In this document: positions 16,305 through 26,049 of the stretch, in pieces
Layout: every line of letters begins with the position of its first letter
Numbering within the stretch: position 1 is the stretch's first letter
Origin: Deltaproteobacteria bacterium IMCC39524
GTDB lineage: Bacteria; Desulfobacterota; Desulfuromonadia; Desulfuromonadales; BM103
Assembly (NCBI GenBank): GCA_029667085.1
Contig: JARUHJ010000002.1
Span: forward strand, 452,054-516,053
DNA length: 64,000 bases
Direction: 5' to 3'
Notes under the pieces: model-generated
Databases searched by the model: none
Told to the model about the DNA's origin: nothing
The model's input: only the letters and a program-made list of their open reading frames with translations
Position numbers and translations under genes: made by a program

Positions 16305-17692
16305 GTTCCGACCTTGTTCATGATGGCGGAAAAATTTGCATAGTTCTGGTCGTAGAGGATTTCTTCCGGGAGATCGGAACTGACCTTACGCAACAGCAGG
16401 AATTCGCCTTCAAGTCGGCCCTGGTCGTTAAAGAGCGTTCTCTCGAGAAGAGGAAAGAGGTCTGATCTTTCTTTGGAGAGCAGACGCTTTTCAAACTCCT
16501 GCAGGTCGATCGTTTTGTGCGAGACTTCCAATCCGCTATCGTCGAAACGATAGAAAGACAGCTTCTGTTGATAGAAGTTTTTCGTATGCGGGGCTCGTTG
16601 CAAGAGGAAATAGGATCTTTGCGCTGATTCGCGAAACAATTCCCAAACCGGGTCATGCGTTTCAATGGAGCGTTTTGCCCCATAAAAATAGCGGAAAACC
16701 AGGCTGGTAAAACATTCCTCCTCAATGAAACCGGAGACCTTCAGGTCTGAGGTCTGGGCGAAGTAGCCGGCCATGCCGATGCTCTCTTTGCTGACGAGAG
16801 GGTTGCCGCAGACCAGGCAGTTGGTCGCAAGGTTGTCGCGTCGCAAAGCGTAAGCACCTTGATGCTCTACTTCGGCCTCGGCCATATCTATGCGATACTC
16901 GTCCAGGCGCCTAGTCTCCTTGTCGAGGGTTTTCAGATAAACCTGGCGAGCGATGTGGGTCATCTGTACATGGACTTCGGTCTGGCGACCGTGACTGAGG
17001 ATCGGATAGATCTTGCCTTCGGGGTTGGTGTTGAGTGACTCTACCTTGGGGCTTTTGGCAATGAAGCCTTCCATGCAACGATAGCCGCGGTTGATGGCAT
17101 AAGCTTTCAAGAGTTGGTAGGGGTCACTAAAGGGCCCATCAAAGTGAATACGGCCATCTACCAGGCAGGGCAGGATACGTAATGGTCGTCGCGAGATCCC
17201 ATGTGAGTCGAAGAATTCGTAGATGTGCCGGCAGTTGTCCATGGAGGGCGCGTCTTTGACTGGCACGATCACACGATCTGCAGCATAAAGTGCACTCTGG
17301 GTGAAAATATCCAGATCGGGCCGTGTATCAATAATGATAATGCCGCCAAGAGATGACATTGCCAAAGCGCGGGCCAGTGCTGTAGGGTCATCAAGCTCTC
17401 GCCGCATGATGTGCAGCTGTTTACTGGATGGAATGTACTGGACGCCATATTCCCCGGTCTCTATCAGGTCGTCAGGGTTGCTGCCTGTGAAAAGGCCCGT
17501 AACATCTCCTCGCTCGGGTTGCCGCTTTATCCTGAACATTTGGTCGACCGAGAAGTGGTTGTCGAAGCTCAGCAAGGTGACCGGAAGATCTTCGTGGAGG
17601 GCTTTCAGGTAGATGGCAAGGTTCGTTGCCAGGGTGGTCTTGCCGACCCCGCCTTTTTCACTTGAAATTGTTACAATGTACGGTGCAGACAT
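16292..17692 (-). CDS. ParA/MinD-family ATPase with long unassigned C-terminal region
   Basis: The deviant Walker A motif EKGGVGKTT (about residues 10-18) and ParA-type switch regions (IIIDTRPDLD) identify a P-loop partitioning-type ATPase in the first 230 or so residues. The remaining 240 residues are not part of a standard ParA; they contain a CLVCGNPL Cys pair and aromatic-rich segments I do not recognise. Start ATG 17692 has AAGGGA upstream; an earlier in-frame ATG at 17722 is less likely. There is no ParB partner nearby, and it is transcribed alone, opposite xseA. Function unknown; possible roles are positioning of an envelope machine or regulation. Confidence 0.75.
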   Translation of the reverse strand: MSAPYIVTISSEKGGVGKTTLATNLAIYLKALHEDLPVTLLSFDNHFSVDQMFRIKRQPERGDVTGLFTGSNPDDLIETGEYGVQYIPSSKQLHIMRRELDDPTALARALAMSSLGGIIIIDTRPDLDIFTQSALYAADRVIVPVKDAPSMDNCRHIYEFFDSHGISRRPLRILPCLVDGRIHFDGPFSDPYQLLKAYAINRGYRCMEGFIAKSPKVESLNTNPEGKIYPILSHGRQTEVHVQMTHIARQVYLKTLDKETRRLDEYRIDMAEAEVEHQGAYALRRDNLATNCLVCGNPLVSKESIGMAGYFAQTSDLKVSGFIEEECFTSLVFRYFYGAKRSIETHDPVWELFRESAQRSYFLLQRAPHTKNFYQQKLSFYRFDDSGLEVSHKTIDLQEFEKRLLSKERSDLFPLLERTLFNDQGRLEGEFLLLRKVSSDLPEEILYDQNYANFSAIMNKVGTQLP

Positions 17693-17783
17693 AAGGTTCC
17701 CTTGTTGATTCAGGCTCTCCAATATATAGGGTTAAATTGATGAAAAGTCAAATAAAAACCACAAGATATGGGGTGTTTAGCGA

Positions 17784-18983
17784 GTGACAGAATCCCCTTC
17801 CAAATTATCAGTCAGTGGGTTGGTTGAACTCCTGCAGGACGTCGTAGAAACTAATTTTGTCACTGTGACGGTCGAGGGTGAAATCTCTAATTTTGCCGCG
17901 CCTGCTTCCGGGCACTGGTATTTTACACTCAAGGACAGTGGCGCACAGTTGCGGGGAGTCATGTTCCGCAGCCGAAACCGTCTTGTCGAGCGTCCACCGA
18001 AAGATGGTGCTCAGGTCGTTTGCTCTGGAACAGTGACTGTTTACGTCGCACGCGGTGAGATGCAGCTGGTCGTTGATAATTTAACTCAGGCGGGGCAAGG
18101 CCAGCTGCAGGAGGCCTTTGAAGCTCGTAAAGTGAAGCTGGCGGCCGAAGGTTTGTTCTCTGCTGAGCGTAAGCGTCCTTTGCCTGCCTTTCCGCAAGCC
18201 GTTGGTATTGTGACTTCGGCAACAGGGGCTGCTGTCCATGATATCTGCAATGTTTTGCGCCGACGTGCGCCCGATATCCATTTGCTGCTGCGGCCCGTCA
18301 AGGTTCAGGGAGATGATGCTGCTGCAGAGATCGCTGAAGCGATTTCTGATTTGAATCAGTACGGTGGTCTGGATGTCCTGATCGTAGGCCGAGGCGGCGG
18401 CTCTCTGGAGGACTTGTGGGCCTTTAACGAAGACGTTGTTGCCAGGGCGATCGCGGCTTCCGATATCCCTGTTATTTCAGCTGTCGGCCATGAAACCGAC
18501 TTTACCATTGCTGATTTTGTCTCTGATTTACGGGCACCGACCCCCAGTGCTGCAGCAGAACTCGTCGCCCGGAGTCGACAGGAGTTGGAAGCCCACCTTG
18601 ATCACCTGATCATCAGGTTGCAGTCACGAGTTGCTCAATCCGTTGCGTTGATTGCCGAGCGCCTCACCGGCCTTGAAAGACGACTTAAAGTGAGTTCGCG
18701 CGATTTTGTCAGCTTGCCCGACAATGTTGACGACCTCATGAACAGGCTTGCTTTGGCCATGAACTCCAGAATGCGCCAGTATTCCGATGCCTTGGGCCTC
18801 TCTGCCGCACAACTCAACGCTTTGTCTCCTTTACTGCAACTGGATCGTGGATACGTGATTGCCAGTAAGGACGAATCCGGAGGAGGGCTTGTCTCCGCCG
18901 AAGAGTTGCAAAGAGACGATCTTCTCTGGTTGCGCTTTTCTAGGGGACAGGTCCGTGCCAGGGTGGAGGACGTCGATTTATGA
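17784..18983 (+). CDS. xseA: Exodeoxyribonuclease VII large subunit
   Basis: The 399-residue protein has the N-terminal OB-fold (VTVEGEISNF...GHWYFTLKDSGAQLRGVMF) and the catalytic domain with GRGGGSLEDLWAFN, SAVGHETD and DLRAPTPSAAAEL signatures. With the small subunit (xseB, 19877) it degrades single-stranded DNA to oligonucleotides. Start codon is GTG. An M23 peptidase gene is inserted between xseA and xseB. Confidence 0.96.
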   Translation: MTESPSKLSVSGLVELLQDVVETNFVTVTVEGEISNFAAPASGHWYFTLKDSGAQLRGVMFRSRNRLVERPPKDGAQVVCSGTVTVYVARGEMQLVVDNLTQAGQGQLQEAFEARKVKLAAEGLFSAERKRPLPAFPQAVGIVTSATGAAVHDICNVLRRRAPDIHLLLRPVKVQGDDAAAEIAEAISDLNQYGGLDVLIVGRGGGSLEDLWAFNEDVVARAIAASDIPVISAVGHETDFTIADFVSDLRAPTPSAAAELVARSRQELEAHLDHLIIRLQSRVAQSVALIAERLTGLERRLKVSSRDFVSLPDNVDDLMNRLALAMNSRMRQYSDALGLSAAQLNALSPLLQLDRGYVIASKDESGGGLVSAEELQRDDLLWLRFSRGQVRARVEDVDL

Positions 18984-19822
18984 GGCAAATTTGTCTTTCA
19001 CTGCTTCTTACGTTGTTCCTGGTTTCCTCGGCTTTGAGTGGAGAACTGTTTCTGCGCTCTGAACAGGTTAATAATGGAGAAGCGGCTGTGCTGCAGTGGC
19101 AGGGAGAACCTCTTTCCTTTGGTGTGGTGCGTTTTAACGAGGAAGTCTACTACCTCTATCCAGACAGTGATGGTGCTATTGCCTTGCTGCCTGTCGGCCT
19201 GGACGTCGCTGCTGGTCATTACCCTATTATGGCTGCTATGGTGGATCTGCAGGGGCAAACTTCAACCACAGAAATACTGTTGACTGTTGTCGATAAAAAG
19301 CGGCCCGAAGAGAAGCTGACTCTGCCAGAACGCATGGTCACGCCGAGCAAGAAGGACAGTGCGCGGATCAGTCGGGAACACAGTCACCTCAAAGAGGTTT
19401 TTGCTGAAAGATCTCCACGTTTCTGGACGACCTTCGAGCGGCCGGTCGGTGATGCTGTCAACAGTGTCTTCGGTAAGCGCAGAGTGTTGAATGGCAAGCC
19501 TAAGGCGCCTCATAGCGGTACGGATTTTCGCAGTCCCTCGGGAACGCCTGTGCGTCCAATCAGCAATGGTCGCGTGGCTCTGGTCTCTGATCTGTTCTAT
19601 ACTGGCAACACGGTTGTTGTTGATCACGGCGAAGGGTTATTCTCTCTCTATGCCCACCTCTCTGAAGTCCTTGTGGAAGAAGGGCATGACTTGCTCGTGA
19701 CAGACGTCCTGGGCAAAGTTGGTAGCACCGGGCGATCAACAGGGGCCCATCTGCATCTGACTGTGAAACTGTTTGGCGAACGGATTGACCCTCTCGCCCT
19801 GTTGGCAGCGTTTAAAGATTAA
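18980..19822 (+). CDS. Secreted M23 (LytM-type) peptidoglycan endopeptidase
   Basis: The 280-residue protein has a signal peptide (about 1-20), an N-terminal beta-sandwich-like region (about 25-95) and an M23 domain (about 165-275). Unlike the EnvC-like protein in this window, the zinc-binding motifs are intact: HSGTD for the HxGxD motif and HLH in GAHLHL for HxH. It should therefore cut peptide cross-bridges in the periplasm. It overlaps xseA by four bases and precedes xseB, so it is co-transcribed with DNA-repair and isoprenoid genes without obvious functional link. Confidence 0.88.
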   Translation: MRQICLSLLLTLFLVSSALSGELFLRSEQVNNGEAAVLQWQGEPLSFGVVRFNEEVYYLYPDSDGAIALLPVGLDVAAGHYPIMAAMVDLQGQTSTTEILLTVVDKKRPEEKLTLPERMVTPSKKDSARISREHSHLKEVFAERSPRFWTTFERPVGDAVNSVFGKRRVLNGKPKAPHSGTDFRSPSGTPVRPISNGRVALVSDLFYTGNTVVVDHGEGLFSLYAHLSEVLVEEGHDLLVTDVLGKVGSTGRSTGAHLHLTVKLFGERIDPLALLAAFKD

Positions 19823-19876
19823 GTTGCTTGACACTATACTTAAGAGCATGGTGTCTTACGAATGGAAGGAATCGGA

Positions 19877-20116
19877 ATGCCTGAAGAAATGACATTTGAG
19901 CAAGCCCTGAAGAGCCTCGAGGAAGCCGTTGCACAACTTGAGAAGGGGCAGATGCCACTGGACGAGTCTCTTGATTGTTTTGAGGCGGGCGTGCAAAGCG
20001 CTAACCTGTGCCGTAAAAAATTGCAGGCGGTCGAGTCTCGTATCGAAACCTTGATGAAAAATTCTGATGGCTCGTTTACGACGGAGCCTTTTGGTGAAGA
20101 TGACGGCCAGGACTGA
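19877..20116 (+). CDS. xseB: Exodeoxyribonuclease VII small subunit
   Basis: A protein of about 79 residues with the XseB signature (TFEQALKSLEEAVAQLEKGQMPLDESLDCFEAG), a helical hairpin that binds XseA. ATG 19877 is chosen because AAGGA lies just upstream and family members begin shortly before the TFE motif; 19862 is the alternative. Confidence 0.94.
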   Translation: MPEEMTFEQALKSLEEAVAQLEKGQMPLDESLDCFEAGVQSANLCRKKLQAVESRIETLMKNSDGSFTTEPFGEDDGQD

Positions 20117-20123
20117 TCAACCC

Positions 20124-21014
20124 ATGGACCTCAAGGAATATCTAGGCAATTGTTCTGCCCTCGTTGATCAGGCCATGGAGAAATATCTTCCGGCCGGGGA
20201 CAGGATGCCCCAATCTTTGCATCAGTCGATGCGCTACTCGGTTTTTGCCGGCGGCAAGCGTTTGCGGCCGATTCTTATGATTGCAGCTTGCGAGGCCGTT
20301 GGTGGTTCTGCTCAGGATGTTCTCCATGCGGCTTGTGCCCTGGAGATGATTCATACTTACTCTCTTGTCCATGACGACCTTCCGGCCATGGACGATGATG
20401 ACTTTCGCCGTGGGCGCCCCACAAATCACAAGGTTTATGGCGAGGCGACAGCGATCCTTGCCGGTGATGCGCTTTTGACCGAGGCTTTTCGCCTCTTGGC
20501 CGATGCGAAGGCCAACTCTGGAGTCTCGGCAGAAAAAGCCCTGCGAGTGATTGAAATTCTGGCGCGTTACGCCGGTTCGCAAGGTATGGTTGGCGGTCAG
20601 GTTGTCGACATGGAGTCTGAAGGCAAGGAGATAGACTTTCCGACCCTTGAATATATCCATACCCATAAGACGGGAGCCTTGATCCTGGCCTCTGTCCAGG
20701 TTGGTGCTCTGCTTGGTGGCGGTGATGAAGAGCAGCTTACCGCTTTAACCCGATTTGGAGGTGCTGCCGGATTGGCTTTTCAGATCACAGATGATATTCT
20801 GGACGTCGTCGGTGAACAGGCTGATTTAGGTAAGGATATTGGTAGCGATCAGGAGCGCGGCAAGGCGACCTATCCGGCACTGCTTGGTGTCTCCGATGCA
20901 CGAATACGAGCCAGTGAACTTTGTACTATTGCCGTTGACGCCTTGGCCCCACTTGGTGACAAAGCTGCAACCTTGCAGTCTCTGGCCCGCTATATTGTTG
21001 ATCGAAGCTCTTAA
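20124..21014 (+). CDS. ispA: Polyprenyl (farnesyl/geranylgeranyl) diphosphate synthase
   Basis: This trans-prenyltransferase condenses isopentenyl diphosphate with allylic diphosphates. The first Asp-rich motif DDLPAMDDD, GGKRLRP, and the second motif DDILD are visible. Start ATG 20124 gives MDLKEYL, aligning with the usual IspA N-terminus; ATG 20100, overlapping xseB, is possible. It sits between xseB and dxs, the classical xseB-ispA-dxs arrangement, linking it to the methylerythritol phosphate pathway. Chain length cannot be read from sequence with certainty. Confidence 0.93.
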   Translation: MDLKEYLGNCSALVDQAMEKYLPAGDRMPQSLHQSMRYSVFAGGKRLRPILMIAACEAVGGSAQDVLHAACALEMIHTYSLVHDDLPAMDDDDFRRGRPTNHKVYGEATAILAGDALLTEAFRLLADAKANSGVSAEKALRVIEILARYAGSQGMVGGQVVDMESEGKEIDFPTLEYIHTHKTGALILASVQVGALLGGGDEEQLTALTRFGGAAGLAFQITDDILDVVGEQADLGKDIGSDQERGKATYPALLGVSDARIRASELCTIAVDALAPLGDKAATLQSLARYIVDRSS

Positions 21015-21043
21015 AGAAACCTTTTGAATAATATGTGGTGAAT

Positions 21044-22915
21044 ATGTCCGAGTTATTAAAGCAGGAAAATCCTATTGCGGCGTTGAAGGCTCTTTCGGAA
21101 GACCAGTTGCCGAAACTGGCGCAGGAACTTCGGGACGTTATTGTCAACACGGTCGCTGAAACAGGTGGGCATTTGGGAAGTTCTCTCGGCGTCATTGAGT
21201 TAACGATTGCGCTACACCGGGTCTTTGACTCTCCCAAAGACAAGATTGTCTGGGATGTCGGTCACCAGGCCTACGCCCACAAGCTGTTGACCGGTCGTTA
21301 TGAACGCTTCAAAAGCTTACGGCAACTGGATGGTATCAGTGGTTTTCCGAAATGCAGTGAGAGCGATCACGATGCTTTCGGTGTCGGTCATTCAAGTACT
21401 TCGATCTCGGCGGCGCTCGGTATGGCAACAGCGCGAGATGCCAATGGCACTAATGAGAAAATCGTCGCTGTTATCGGTGATGGCTCCCTGACCGCTGGCA
21501 TGGCATTCGAAGCTTTGAACCAGGCGGGACACCTTAAAAAAAATCTGCTCGTCATCCTCAACGACAACGAAATGTCGATTTCTCCTAATGTCGGCGCGCT
21601 CTCATCTTTTTTCAGCCGTCAGTTGACTTCCGATTTTTTCGTGCGGCTGAAGCGGGAAACGGAAAATTTTCTCGATAGCGTGCCTAAAATTGGTAAAGAC
21701 TTGCGACGCCTGGCGAAAAAAGCCGAGGAAGCAGTGAAAGGGTTTTTAACTCCCGGAATGCTTTTTGAGGCTTTTGATTTTGATTACGTCGGCCCGATTG
21801 ATGGGCATAAACTCGAAGAATTACTGCCGACACTGGAAAATATCACCCATATGGATGGCCCGGTTCTCATGCACGTGGTGACCAAGAAGGGCAAGGGCTA
21901 TCCTCCGGCTGAAGAAAACCCGCATCTTTTTCACGGTGTCGGACCTTTTGACCCGGTTACGGGAGAGATCAAGAAAGGAAGCCCCGGCCCGCCCAGTTAC
22001 ACGGCGGTCTTCGGGCAAACCCTGACCGACCTGGCAGAGAAAGATGATCGTGTTGTCGCCATCACGGCCGCTATGCTCGAGGGAACCGGACTCGCTCCTT
22101 TCGCCGCAAAGTTTCCGGACCGATGCTTCGATGTCGGGATCGCTGAACAGCATGCGGTGACCTATGCCGCCGGCATGGCGACCCTTGGAATCAAGCCGGT
22201 TTTGGCTATCTACTCAACGTTCCTGCAACGTGCTTACGACAATGTTTTGCATGATGTCTGCTTACAGAACCTTCCGGTGACCTTTGCTCTCGACCGTGGC
22301 GGTCTTGTGGGTGCCGATGGGCCGACACATCATGGTGTGTTTGATCTTTCCTATCTGCGACACATCCCGAACCTGGTCTTTATGATCCCTCGCGATGAAA
22401 ATCATTTACGCCATGCAATGGCAACGGCGCTTGCTTATGATGGCCCCTTCGCTTTCCGTTACCCGAGAGGTTCGGGAACCGGTGTTGCACCCGAAGAACC
22501 GCGTGAGTTAACGATTGGTAAGGCCGAGAAGCTGCGTGATGGCAAGAATGGCGTTATCTTCGCTGTGGGAGCGTTGGTGGAAGAAGCCTTGGCGGCGGCT
22601 GAAGCTCTGGTCGATGAAGGCTTTCAGGTTGCTGTTGTTGACCCTGTTTTTCTCAAGCCTCTTGATCGAGATCTGTTGGTTGCCATGGCTACAGATAACG
22701 GCCCTGTTTTTACTCTTGAAGAGAATGTTCTGGAGGGTGGCTTCGGTTCCGCGGTTCTGGAAATGCTTTGCGATGCCGGAGTTCATGTGCCAGTCACGAG
22801 GATCGGTCTTCCCGATAAATTTGTTGAGCAAGGCAGCCAGTCTGAATTGCGAGCCAGGTATCGAATTGATGCTGCAGGTGTCGTTAAGGTCATCATGAAG
22901 GCTTTAAAGACCTGA
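21044..22915 (+). CDS. dxs: 1-deoxy-D-xylulose-5-phosphate synthase
   Basis: Thiamine-diphosphate enzyme making DXP from pyruvate and glyceraldehyde 3-phosphate, the first step of non-mevalonate isoprenoid synthesis. About 623 residues with [17 protein letters not shown], the ThDP-binding [15 protein letters not shown], the transketolase pyrimidine domain ([17 protein letters not shown]), and [21 protein letters not shown] 21044 is preferred to GTGs at 21035/21038. A strong terminator follows. Confidence 0.96.
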   Translation: MSELLKQENPIAALKALSEDQLPKLAQELRDVIVNTVAETGGHLGSSLGVIELTIALHRVFDSPKDKIVWDVGHQAYAHKLLTGRYERFKSLRQLDGISGFPKCSESDHDAFGVGHSSTSISAALGMATARDANGTNEKIVAVIGDGSLTAGMAFEALNQAGHLKKNLLVILNDNEMSISPNVGALSSFFSRQLTSDFFVRLKRETENFLDSVPKIGKDLRRLAKKAEEAVKGFLTPGMLFEAFDFDYVGPIDGHKLEELLPTLENITHMDGPVLMHVVTKKGKGYPPAEENPHLFHGVGPFDPVTGEIKKGSPGPPSYTAVFGQTLTDLAEKDDRVVAITAAMLEGTGLAPFAAKFPDRCFDVGIAEQHAVTYAAGMATLGIKPVLAIYSTFLQRAYDNVLHDVCLQNLPVTFALDRGGLVGADGPTHHGVFDLSYLRHIPNLVFMIPRDENHLRHAMATALAYDGPFAFRYPRGSGTGVAPEEPRELTIGKAEKLRDGKNGVIFAVGALVEEALAAAEALVDEGFQVAVVDPVFLKPLDRDLLVAMATDNGPVFTLEENVLEGGFGSAVLEMLCDAGVHVPVTRIGLPDKFVEQGSQSELRARYRIDAAGVVKVIMKALKT

Positions 22916-22942
22916 TTATTAAGAAACCAAGTTTTGAATTAT

Positions 22943-22976
22943 AAAGGGGGGACAGAAATTCTGTCCCCCCCTTTTT
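22943..22976. terminator. Strong terminator between dxs and the receiver-GAF gene
   Basis: A hairpin with about 15 bp (left arm AAAGGGGGGACAGAA, one unpaired C on the right arm) is followed by five T. A-tracts on the left side make it plausible as a bidirectional terminator for the convergent gene ending at 23002. Confidence 0.9.
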
Positions 22977-23001
22977 GATTCTTGATCAGTTTTTAATCTA
23001 G

Positions 23002-23982
23002 TCAAGTTTTGTCGTTTTTACCCTGCCGCTTTAATTGATGGATGATGCCAGCTTTTTCGAGAGTGAGTGCTGCGTGATGAGCCAGTTGCACGAGGAACTG
23101 TAGATTCTGGTCGGTAAAAGGTGTCCCTTCTGCATGGCCGAATAAAACCATCACACCGATCGCACGGTCGCGATGATAGAGTGGCACGGAGAGTAAACCG
23201 GGTTTCTCCACCAGCGATTGTTCGGCGATTGTCACCCGGTCAGCCATGTAGCCGGGCAATCCCTCAGGTACAACTATCGGGCTGCCGCTGCGGGCAATGT
23301 CCAGCAGGAGTCCTTCTGGAAGTTGATCTGAATGGTCTTGTACAAAGTCTGCCGCGATGCCGCGACTCATTTTGATGCCGAAGTGACTGCGTCCATTGCC
23401 ACGAATCAGTGCCAATAAACCACGTTTGGCATGCAAGGCTCCAAGGGCAGAATCAAGCAGGCGCCCAAGCAGGTCACTGACTTCAATTGCGGAATTTATT
23501 TTTTCTATCGCTTCACTGAGTGCGGTCATCATGCTCAATGACTGGGCCATCTCTTGGTTGCGATGTTCCAGCTCTGCCAGAAGAGTTCGATTCTGTATTC
23601 TCAGGTCGATTTGTGTGAAAGCGCGGTCGATAACGTTGAAGAGAATCTCAGAGGTGTCGATGGGGCGAACGATGAAGTCAAAGGCGCCATGCCTCAGAGC
23701 CTGTAACAAGCTGAAAGACGAGGCGTTGTGGGTTGTCAGTATTACCTCTGTCTCCGGGTGCTGTTGCTTGACCTTCTGTAACAGGTACAGGCCGCTCCGC
23801 GTTGGCAGTTCTGTCTCTGTGATGACCAGGTCTGCCGGTCTTTGTTTGACCATTTCGAGAGCTTCTTCTGCTGTTTCTGCCTCCATCACCGCATCTTCTC
23901 GTTCCAGAAGCATGGACTTGAGATGCTGACGTCGTTTCTTGACATCGTCAACGATCAGGATCGTATGGCTTTTGGTTATCAT
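23002..23982 (-). CDS. Receiver-GAF protein with non-canonical receiver (Glu at phospho-site)
   Basis: The N-terminal receiver-fold (about 6-120) keeps the acidic pair Asp12/Asp13 and Thr83, but the phospho-acceptor position is Glu56 (LVITETELP) and the usual Lys is Arg106 (FIVRPID). A coiled coil (about 130-165) and a GAF domain (about 170-315) follow; there is no DNA-binding or enzymatic output. The protein is probably a constitutively 'on'-like or phosphorylation-independent adaptor. It lies 55 bases downstream of the PATAN-domain gene on the same strand and may be its partner. Confidence 0.82.
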   Translation of the reverse strand: MITKSHTILIVDDVKKRRQHLKSMLLEREDAVMEAETAEEALEMVKQRPADLVITETELPTRSGLYLLQKVKQQHPETEVILTTHNASSFSLLQALRHGAFDFIVRPIDTSEILFNVIDRAFTQIDLRIQNRTLLAELEHRNQEMAQSLSMMTALSEAIEKINSAIEVSDLLGRLLDSALGALHAKRGLLALIRGNGRSHFGIKMSRGIAADFVQDHSDQLPEGLLLDIARSGSPIVVPEGLPGYMADRVTIAEQSLVEKPGLLSVPLYHRDRAIGVMVLFGHAEGTPFTDQNLQFLVQLAHHAALTLEKAGIIHQLKRQGKNDKT

Positions 23983-24037
23983 GGTTGCTCGTTAACCCCT
24001 TTGGGCTTTCATGTGGAAGGCTGAAGTTCTTCTCCGC

Positions 24038-25876
24038 TTACTTTAAGACCTCTGCCTTAACCATCAAGTATAGAAAACGGTAAACTTCGTAATCCATCAT
24101 CGAGGATTCAACACAGATTTCATTGATCGTTCGGTTGCCGTCGATGCGGGTCAAGGTCTCTTCCTGTTGAGGAGAGAGGCTTACCTTCTCGAGTTTGGTG
24201 CGACCATCCGGGCAGAACCCCAGGGATGTGTTGAGGTTAGGCAGGGACTGCCTTATTGCAGCCCACTCGGTTTGATGGTGAGACGCCTCACGGATCAATG
24301 CTGTGATTTCAAGAGTGATGCTCTCTTCTGGTGGCAATGAACCTTCCCCGGCGTAAATCTGGTAACGCCCTTCAGGGTAGAGAATAAGTGAATAGATCGT
24401 GACCTTGGCCTGACGAGTGAGCGCATGCCTGAGTCCGGCGAGGTCAATCAGGCCGAGTTTGAGGAGTGCCTCTCCAAAGCGCAAGCCTGGCTCCTTTGCT
24501 AACAGTGCCATGCCCCGATCACGTTCTTCTGCGGTAATCAAAGCCTCTCGGACCAATAGATTGCCGAGCTTGTTCCAACGAACGCCTGACTCCTCTATCG
24601 TCGAGTGCTGAGTCAATGCGCCGGAAACCTGGCCACCAGCAAAGTAAACCAGCTTTTCACAGGAGCCCTTGGTAATGCGCAAAACAACTGGTCGCGGCAG
24701 GTCTGCGCAGCGTTTGAGGAGTTGAGGAACTTTGCCAGGGCCCAGTCGGCCTTCTTCGATAATGACATCTTCTTCTTGTTTCAATGGCTCCGCAGGAGCT
24801 GACTGTTGAACCTCAGGCTCTTCTCTGTGGAAGTTTGTATCCATTGTCGGAGTTTCTTCCTGCCTGAATGAAGATGCCTTTTTCTTCTTCCAACGTAGGA
24901 CGAAAAGAGCCGTCTTGAAAATAATGGCTGCGAAAATGACCAGTACAATAAAAAGGGTCATGCGCTTGTTGGTCGCTGGCTTTGCTGCTTGTTCCTCTGC
25001 CTTGACCTTTTCTTTGCCAGGTGTTGGCTGGGGCTCTGGTGCTGTTGTCACAGAGGGTTGAGCCTCGCTTGCAGGCTGATCTTTAACTACAGGCGCTACT
25101 TTCTTGCCTGCAGGGGCAACCTGCTTGTCTACAGGGGCCGCGCTTGGTGCTTTTACTGCAGGAGACTCGACCTTTATACTTTTTACTGGCTGCGATTTCT
25201 CAGGCGCAGGCTCTGGAGCCATTGCGGGAGCTACGGTAGCCGGTTTCTTCTTAACCTTTGTTTGCACAGGAAGTTGTGATGCGGCTGCTGGTTTTACCTT
25301 TGCTATTGGCGTAGGCTTTTTTTGAGGGACCGGTGTCGGCTGCTTCTTAACGATTTGAGCTGGAGGCTCAGGAGCCAATCTTTTTTGGCTCAGAGCTTTT
25401 TCCGGGAGGGTTGTCCCTGCCAAGCCAATTTGAGACAGGGCCTTACGGCCATCTTTACTGGTTCCGAGGTCCAGAAAGGCTTTCTTGATCTGTTCTGTTT
25501 TGTTGTTGGCCAGATTGCTGCGTACGACCAACGCCAACGGTGTTAGCGAAGGCTGTTGAGCATGCAGATCAGAAATTCTATTGAGGGCTCCGGGTGGATG
25601 CTGTGTGATAAAAGACGGGGGCACTATGGCGGCATCGACTTCCTGGAAACGAAGAAGCCAGTTGGTGAGTGCGGCATCATTCTCAAAGCGCCTGACTTTT
25701 ACGGGCTCTCCAGCAAGCTGACTCAGCTCTTTACTTAACTGGTCGATGTTCCCTTGAGTAACACCGGAAAGCGGTACTGTCGAGATCAAGCCGATTGTCA
25801 TGCGGGCTTCGGCGGGCAGACACAAAGTCATCAGCAGAACCGCATTGCACAAGATTGTTAGAATGAATTTTTTCAT
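24038..25876 (-). CDS. PhnD-like periplasmic domain / Pro-Lys-rich linker / TM / PATAN (DUF4388) fusion protein
   Basis: About 612 residues from ATG 25876 (the upstream extension lacks a signal peptide). Order: signal peptide MKKFILTILCNAVLLMTLCLPAEA; phosphonate-binding-like domain (about 25-150, MTIGLISTVPLSGVTQGNIDQLSKEL); a long Pro/Lys/Ala-rich TonB-like stretch (about 165-310); a membrane helix (about 325-347); and a cytoplasmic PATAN/DUF4388-type domain (about 390-610). The layout suggests a transmembrane sensor with an extracytoplasmic ligand domain and a protein-interaction output. The receiver-GAF gene follows in the same direction. Ligand unknown. Confidence 0.75.
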   Translation of the reverse strand: MKKFILTILCNAVLLMTLCLPAEARMTIGLISTVPLSGVTQGNIDQLSKELSQLAGEPVKVRRFENDAALTNWLLRFQEVDAAIVPPSFITQHPPGALNRISDLHAQQPSLTPLALVVRSNLANNKTEQIKKAFLDLGTSKDGRKALSQIGLAGTTLPEKALSQKRLAPEPPAQIVKKQPTPVPQKKPTPIAKVKPAAASQLPVQTKVKKKPATVAPAMAPEPAPEKSQPVKSIKVESPAVKAPSAAPVDKQVAPAGKKVAPVVKDQPASEAQPSVTTAPEPQPTPGKEKVKAEEQAAKPATNKRMTLFIVLVIFAAIIFKTALFVLRWKKKKASSFRQEETPTMDTNFHREEPEVQQSAPAEPLKQEEDVIIEEGRLGPGKVPQLLKRCADLPRPVVLRITKGSCEKLVYFAGGQVSGALTQHSTIEESGVRWNKLGNLLVREALITAEERDRGMALLAKEPGLRFGEALLKLGLIDLAGLRHALTRQAKVTIYSLILYPEGRYQIYAGEGSLPPEESITLEITALIREASHHQTEWAAIRQSLPNLNTSLGFCPDGRTKLEKVSLSPQQEETLTRIDGNRTINEICVESSMMDYEVYRFLYLMVKAEVLK

Positions 25877-26049
25877 AATCCCCGGTTCAAATAGTGCCAC
25901 CACCTGAAAGAATAACCTGCAAAATATAGGGCGGCTGAATTCATTATTCTTCCAGAGGTGTGTGACTCGCAAGGACTCGAAGAAGAAAGGCGGCTAAAAC
26001 CCCTGAATAATAGCCAATCAGGCGGGTTGAAACAAGTAGTAAACGCCAC

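Noticed and set aside
25877..25972. Longer N-terminus for the PATAN fusion protein
   Set aside because: The extension precedes a clear signal peptide at ATG 25876, which would then be internal.
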